Below are positions 15,155 to 18,718 of a stretch of 18,718 bases of DNA, in pieces. The stretch's first letter is position 1, and each line of letters opens with the position of its first letter. The position numbers and the translations under genes are program-made. The notes beneath the pieces were generated by a model. It searched no databases, was not told where the DNA came from, and saw nothing but the letters and a program-made list of their open reading frames with translations. The DNA is from JAICQQ01 sp965651135 (lineage in GTDB: Bacteria > Myxococcota_A > Polyangia > Polyangiales > Polyangiaceae). The stretch spans positions 1-18,718 of the forward strand of contig CBFGRJ010000120.1 in NCBI GenBank assembly GCA_965651135.1, written 5' to 3'.

Positions 15155-16749
15155 CCTCTCCCTCCAGCAGGCAGCGATACGTCACCCATGATGATCGGCG
15201 GTACGTGCAGCAGCGTGATTTCCGGCGAACGCCCGTCTTCGAGCTTGGCGCGGTAGAGCGCCTCATCCATGCTCGCAGCCGTTTCCCAACCCATGATCTT
15301 GGGTATGTACTCGTTGTCGGCCCCCACCACGATCACGCGCCCCAGGTGCTGTCGGCCGTTTTCGCCCCAGTACCACATGAAGAAGGGGTGTGCCGGGTGA
15401 TAAGCGTGACCCGTGCGGAACATCTGGATGAAAGCCGGATTCTTCGCGAACTTTTCTTCATAGCGGTGCCTGAGCTCGTGAGCGTCGCGAGTTTCGACCA
15501 ACAGGCGATGCACGAACTCGATGTACGGCGCGTGTTGCTCGTGGTCGAACTTGTCCGTGCACGGATGCGTGATGATCATGGTGCCACCCTTTTTCACGAG
15601 CGGAGCACCGCGATACATGTTGAACAAGTAGCCTTGCGCCAGGACCTGCACCAACAGCGGGTTCAAGTAGGCGTGCACGTTGTACGGGCTGATGAACGGG
15701 ATCGGGCAAATCAGGACATCGGCTTGTCCTTCGATGGGGACCAAGTACTGCTCGAAGCTACGCTCGATCACCTTTTCGTGCACCGCCGAGGTTTCGCCGG
15801 CCCACACACCCGTACAGCCATAGGGTGCGGGAAAGCGATCGAAGATGGCTTGACGCGCGGATTGGGGTAGGCGCGCGGTGGTCAGCACCAAACCTTTCAG
15901 CAGCGTTCGTTCCCGATCACTCAAGTCGTCCTCGTTTTTCATCAGAAAATCGAGGGACGGATCGAACATGCGGTTGTTCAACGTCGTCTCGATGCAAAAC
16001 ACGTTGAGCTTTTCGTTCGCCAGCCGACCCATACGCCCAATATCGTGCGCCAATTGGGACTTGCGCGGATCCATGTAGCTGTCCGACGCGCGGATGGTGT
16101 CCGGATTGTGATGAGGCCTGAGGCTCTTGTAGCTGCACAGGCCCACGGCAACCGACTTGTGCCCGCCATTCATCGGCACGAAGTTGATGTTGGCGTAAAT
16201 CAGCAAATCGCTCTCCACCGCACGGCGGTTGAGCTCGAGCACCTCGCCTCGATCGGTCGTACCCACTTCGACCATGTTGTCCGGGTCTTCGGCATCGTGG
16301 TTGTACAGCCGATCCGGCCAATATGCCTCGAAGATCTTGTCCCCCACCATGTGCCGGACCTCGGCGGCTTTCATGCGGCGGTGGATACCGGTAGCGATGA
16401 TGATTTCGATATCCTCGACCCCGTGGTCGGCCAAGAGCTCGAGCAGTATCGTCAGCATCCGCTCGCGCACGTCGGGCTGTTTCATGGGGGGCAGTGGCAA
16501 CGAAATGTCGTCGACGGCAATCGTGACGCGCATGCCGGGCTTGAGCCGAGCATAGAGCGGGTCAGAGCCTTCTGGATGGTTGATGGCGTAGCGGATCGCA
16601 GCATCTACATCCTTCAGGGGCTCCAGCGTCGGCCTGGGGTAGATGCAACGAGTACCCGCAGGCAGATCGATCTCGATCAATTGGTCGCCGGAAAAAACGG
16701 TACGCGGAGCGCTATCGCGCTCGAGGGTTACAACGGAAGGATGATTCAT
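15151..16749 (-). CDS. LarA-like (lactate racemase N-terminal/DUF2088) family protein
   Basis: This is a 532-residue protein from the ATG at 16749, whose ATGA overlaps the stop of the upstream phosphatase gene; a longer frame begins at 16779 but lacks that coupling. It belongs to the LarA superfamily: VAVDDISLP (about 78-86), IATGIHRRM with H123, YNHDAEDP (149-156) and NGGHKSVAVGLCSYK (194-208). LarA uses a covalent nickel-pincer cofactor held by histidines and a lysine; the matching His and Lys residues appear present. The protein is about 100 residues longer than LarA itself (about 424), with distinct C-terminal sequence rich in aromatic residues. No Lar maturation genes are in the window. 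Its substrate is unknown; the operon suggests a lipid-linked hydroxy-acid or alcohol. A DUF2088 gene is, as I recall, part of the elb operon. Confidence 0.8.
   Translation of the reverse strand: MNHPSVVTLERDSAPRTVFSGDQLIEIDLPAGTRCIYPRPTLEPLKDVDAAIRYAINHPEGSDPLYARLKPGMRVTIAVDDISLPLPPMKQPDVRERMLTILLELLADHGVEDIEIIIATGIHRRMKAAEVRHMVGDKIFEAYWPDRLYNHDAEDPDNMVEVGTTDRGEVLELNRRAVESDLLIYANINFVPMNGGHKSVAVGLCSYKSLRPHHNPDTIRASDSYMDPRKSQLAHDIGRMGRLANEKLNVFCIETTLNNRMFDPSLDFLMKNEDDLSDRERTLLKGLVLTTARLPQSARQAIFDRFPAPYGCTGVWAGETSAVHEKVIERSFEQYLVPIEGQADVLICPIPFISPYNVHAYLNPLLVQVLAQGYLFNMYRGAPLVKKGGTMIITHPCTDKFDHEQHAPYIEFVHRLLVETRDAHELRHRYEEKFAKNPAFIQMFRTGHAYHPAHPFFMWYWGENGRQHLGRVIVVGADNEYIPKIMGWETAASMDEALYRAKLEDGRSPEITLLHVPPIIMGDVSLPAGGRG
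15161..15165 (-). promoter_or_regulatory. Ribosome binding site for the elbD GTG start
   Basis: On the minus strand GGAGG lies six bases before the GTG at 15154, which supports that unusual start codon. It sits inside the end of the upstream gene. Confidence 0.7.
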
Positions 16750-17414
16750 AGGGCTTGTGTCAGGTCGAAGCGCGGCCAACTATAGGCCTTTGCCAACAGC
16801 GCTAGGCGCTTGTCTGGGTTAACTGCGGCTGGGTGTCCCACCACACTGAGCATCGGAACATCCGAATAGCTGTCGCTGAACGCGAAACAATCACCCAAAT
16901 CGTAACCGTGCCTCTTGGCGTGCTCGCGGATGAGGCGGGCCTTTTCGGGCCCGGCCACCACCGGCTTGAGTATCTTGCCCGTGGCGATGCCATTCTTCAT
17001 CTCCAAGCGGTTACCGATGACCTCGTCAGCGCCAAGGTGCTCGGCTAGCTTTCTGAGCACACACTCTAGGGCTCCCGAAACGAACACCACCTTGAGCCCG
17101 GCCCGCTTGCTTTGCTGGACCAGGCTCTTGGCGTGCGGGTACAGCGAGGGGCGGATCACGTCCTCGAAGACGTCCTCGGCCAATATCTCCAGCCTGTCTT
17201 CGCTCATGCCTTGGTACGAGCTGTACAAGAGCTCGTTGAACGTGCGGCGATCCCAGAGCTCGGCCCAGGCCATGCTGGGCGCCCGAACCAGCGCCCTGCC
17301 GAGACGCTTGGCGACTTGCACCGGGGTCCCCTGATTGGCCAGGTAGTACAGCGTAGGGTGCACCAGGTTGGTGGTGACCAAAGTGCCGTCGACATCGAAG
17401 TAGCTAGCTGACAA
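16746..17414 (-). CDS. HAD-IB family phosphatase (SerB-like)
   Basis: This 222-residue HAD hydrolase of the phosphoserine-phosphatase-like subfamily IB shows all four motifs: I, D7-VDGT11; II, FVSG with S113; III, K158 in GPEKARL; IV, SDSYSD with D181 and D185. A helical cap lies between motifs I and II. Enzymes of this group remove phosphate from small metabolites or phospholipid precursors. The start is TTG at 17414: the frame is closed by a TGA 33 bases upstream with no ATG or GTG between, and the first residues run straight into motif I. It is the first gene of the operon, and its stop overlaps the LarA-like start. In an ether-lipid pathway it could act on a phosphorylated glycerolipid; this is inferred from context. 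Confidence 0.87.
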   Translation of the reverse strand: MSASYFDVDGTLVTTNLVHPTLYYLANQGTPVQVAKRLGRALVRAPSMAWAELWDRRTFNELLYSSYQGMSEDRLEILAEDVFEDVIRPSLYPHAKSLVQQSKRAGLKVVFVSGALECVLRKLAEHLGADEVIGNRLEMKNGIATGKILKPVVAGPEKARLIREHAKRHGYDLGDCFAFSDSYSDVPMLSVVGHPAAVNPDKRLALLAKAYSWPRFDLTQAL

Positions 17415-17692
17415 GGGAACTCTCGCTCTCCCGAACCGGTCGGGCTGTCAAGGAGCCAGCGCGCGCGAGGTTGCCTTCTCTAGCGAGACTGGCTCCTCGG
17501 CCGATGGCGGAGCGGATTCTTGCACACGCCAGCCACCTCGGACAGGTCTCGCGCGTCGATTGTTCCACCCGGGTGCCCGCGCAATTTTCCGAGCGCGCGA
17601 ACCGAACTACGCACCGCAGCATCCGGTGAATTTGACAACGCAAGCCGTCGAGCGCAGAACGCGCCACGCGCCGAGAGGGGCGCGGCTCGGAA
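17415..17692. promoter_or_regulatory. Divergent promoter region of the elb-like operon and rnd
   Basis: These 278 bases separate the divergent phosphatase and RNase D genes and must carry both promoters. No clear promoter boxes or inverted repeats were found by eye, and the short open frames across it lack motifs. Confidence 0.4.
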
Positions 17693-18718
17693 ATGCATTT
17701 CATCGACAGCGAAGCGGAGCTCGCGAAGCTCCCGGGAAAACTAGCGGGCGCCACGCGGCTGTACCTCGATACCGAGTTCGATTCCAGCAAGGCGGGGAAG
17801 AAGCTGAGCCTGGTTCAGGTCTCGGGCAACCAGGCGGAGACACCCGACATCTACCTGGTCGATGCGCTGAAGCTCCGTGATTTGTCACCGCTCCGTGAGG
17901 TGTTCGTCCATCACGAGGTCGAGTGGGTGCTGCATGCCGGGCTCCAGGACATCGAGCTGTTGGTGCAGGCGCTCGGCGCGCCGGCGCCGACGAAAATCTT
18001 CGACACGCAGATCGCTTGGGCGCTGCTCGGCCCTGAAGCGTCCGTGTCGCTCAGCTACTTGAAGTTCAAGGTCTTGGGCATTCGCGCCGGCAAGCCGCAT
18101 CAGGCCGACGATTGGCTGAGGCGACCGCTGCCGGAATCTCAGCTTCGCTACGCGGCCAGCGATATCGAACACCTGCCCGCGATCCGCGCCGAGCTCGGAG
18201 CCCGCGCCGAAGCTCGCAATCGCCTCGAGATCATTTACCAAGCGTCCCGCGAGGTGGCAGAACCCAGCGTCGCCCCGGACGCCGAGCTCTCGTTGAGCTC
18301 ATTTCGCAACGCCTGGCAGCTCAACCGTCGCACGCAGGCAGCACTCAGATTCTTGATCCAATGGTACAACGCTCGTCCTCCACAAGAGCGCATGCTGGCA
18401 CCCGACACGAAGACGATGATGGCCATCGCAAGTCGGCTGCCCCGCACCAGTGCGGACCTGGCTCGTATCAAGGGGGTGCACCGGGGATGGGCCAACCGCC
18501 ACGGCCAGCGCTTCACGCAGTTGCTGATGGCCGCGACCGACGCCGCGCGCGACGAAGACTTCGTGCCCATCGATCCGCCACCGTATGCGACTTTCGAAGA
18601 GATTCGCAGCGAGGCGTGGCTCGGCATGGCCCGGGCCGAGGTGTGTGCCGAGCTTTCGGTAGCGCCCGAGCTGGTGTTTCCCGGTCGCCTGCTCAAGCGC
18701 GTGCGCGACGATCTGCTG
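17693..18718 (+). CDS. rnd: Ribonuclease D (DEDDy 3'-5' exonuclease), 3' end outside window
   Basis: The ATG at 17693 opens a frame that runs in-phase off the right edge (342 residues visible). Residues 20-180 are the DEDDy exonuclease domain: LDTEFD with D26 and E28, HAGLQDIELL with D86, and Y153-x3-D157 in YAASD. The block HQADDWLRRPL between them is typical of RNase D. Residues about 205-285 form an HRDC domain (ALRFLIQWYNARPPQERML, LARIKGVHRGW). RNase D trims tRNA 3' ends and degrades structured RNA in the cytoplasm. The usual length is about 375-390 residues, so only the end of a second HRDC-like segment is missing. No strong ribosome site is seen; GAGAGGGG lies about 12 bases upstream. 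It is divergent from the elb-like operon and probably unrelated in function. Confidence 0.92.
   Translation, partial: MHFIDSEAELAKLPGKLAGATRLYLDTEFDSSKAGKKLSLVQVSGNQAETPDIYLVDALKLRDLSPLREVFVHHEVEWVLHAGLQDIELLVQALGAPAPTKIFDTQIAWALLGPEASVSLSYLKFKVLGIRAGKPHQADDWLRRPLPESQLRYAASDIEHLPAIRAELGARAEARNRLEIIYQASREVAEPSVAPDAELSLSSFRNAWQLNRRTQAALRFLIQWYNARPPQERMLAPDTKTMMAIASRLPRTSADLARIKGVHRGWANRHGQRFTQLLMAATDAARDEDFVPIDPPPYATFEEIRSEAWLGMARAEVCAELSVAPELVFPGRLLKRVRDDLL

Noticed and set aside
13268..15256. A 662-codon open frame on the plus strand opposite the five-domain enzyme
   Set aside because: It is antisense to a protein with five recognisable domains and shows no motif of its own; long antisense frames are common in GC-rich DNA.
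16750..16779. A longer start for the LarA-like protein
   Set aside because: The ATG at 16749 forms an ATGA overlap with the upstream stop, matching the coupling seen through the operon; the extra ten residues have no support.
16045..16785. A 246-codon open frame opposite the LarA-like gene
   Set aside because: It mirrors the codons of a clear LarA-family protein and has no recognisable domain.
17404..17790. A 128-codon minus-strand frame between the phosphatase and RNase D genes
   Set aside because: It overlaps the start of the clear RNase D gene and has a low-complexity, arginine- and serine-rich sequence with no motif.

Overview
The window looks like chromosomal DNA from a myxobacterium (Myxococcota). 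Two features point there. One is a pair of proteins of the myxobacterial paralogous family TIGR02265/DUF2378. The other is a giant reductase-ligase-ACP-acyltransferase gene in an operon resembling the ether-lipid (elb) locus of Myxococcus. Hand counts on single 60-base lines gave about 62-65% GC in two core genes and 43% in part of the gene at 738-1322. I saw no tRNA, rRNA, CRISPR array or insertion sequence.

Layout. (1) 1-687: the 3' part of a family-2 O-methyltransferase, cut by the left edge. (2) 738-2904: two TIGR02265-family proteins, one free-standing on the minus strand and one fused to a receiver domain on the plus strand, separated by a 556-bp non-coding stretch. (3) 3384-8908: a stressosome-type partner-switching cluster. 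The plus-strand run is a LuxR-type DNA-binding protein, an extended RsbT-like ATPase, an RsbX-like PP2C phosphatase, an RsbS-like STAS protein, two RsbR-like STAS proteins with soluble HAMP-like N-termini, and a second RsbT-like ATPase. It meets, two bases from stop to stop, a minus-strand pair: a canonical RsbT and a histidine kinase whose N-terminus resembles the RsbT-binding domain of RsbU. (4) 8909-9467: mostly non-coding, with a beta-propeller fragment and a perfect inverted repeat. (5) 9468-17414: a tightly coupled minus-strand operon (HAD phosphatase, LarA/DUF2088-like protein, five-domain ElbD-like enzyme, NAD-dependent epimerase/dehydratase). (6) 17693 to the right edge: a divergent, truncated RNase D.

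How it may work. In Bacillus, RsbR/RsbS complexes hold RsbT until stress; freed RsbT binds the N-terminal domain of RsbU and switches on its phosphatase, and RsbX resets the complex. Here the R, S, T and X parts are present, but no RsbV, RsbW or sigma-B gene is in the window. The RsbU-type N-terminus is instead joined to a histidine kinase next to the canonical rsbT. The simplest inference is that freed RsbT controls a phosphorelay. The nearby receiver-TIGR02265 protein and the LuxR-type protein are candidate outputs. The elb-like operon should act separately, building ether lipids from fatty acyl groups.
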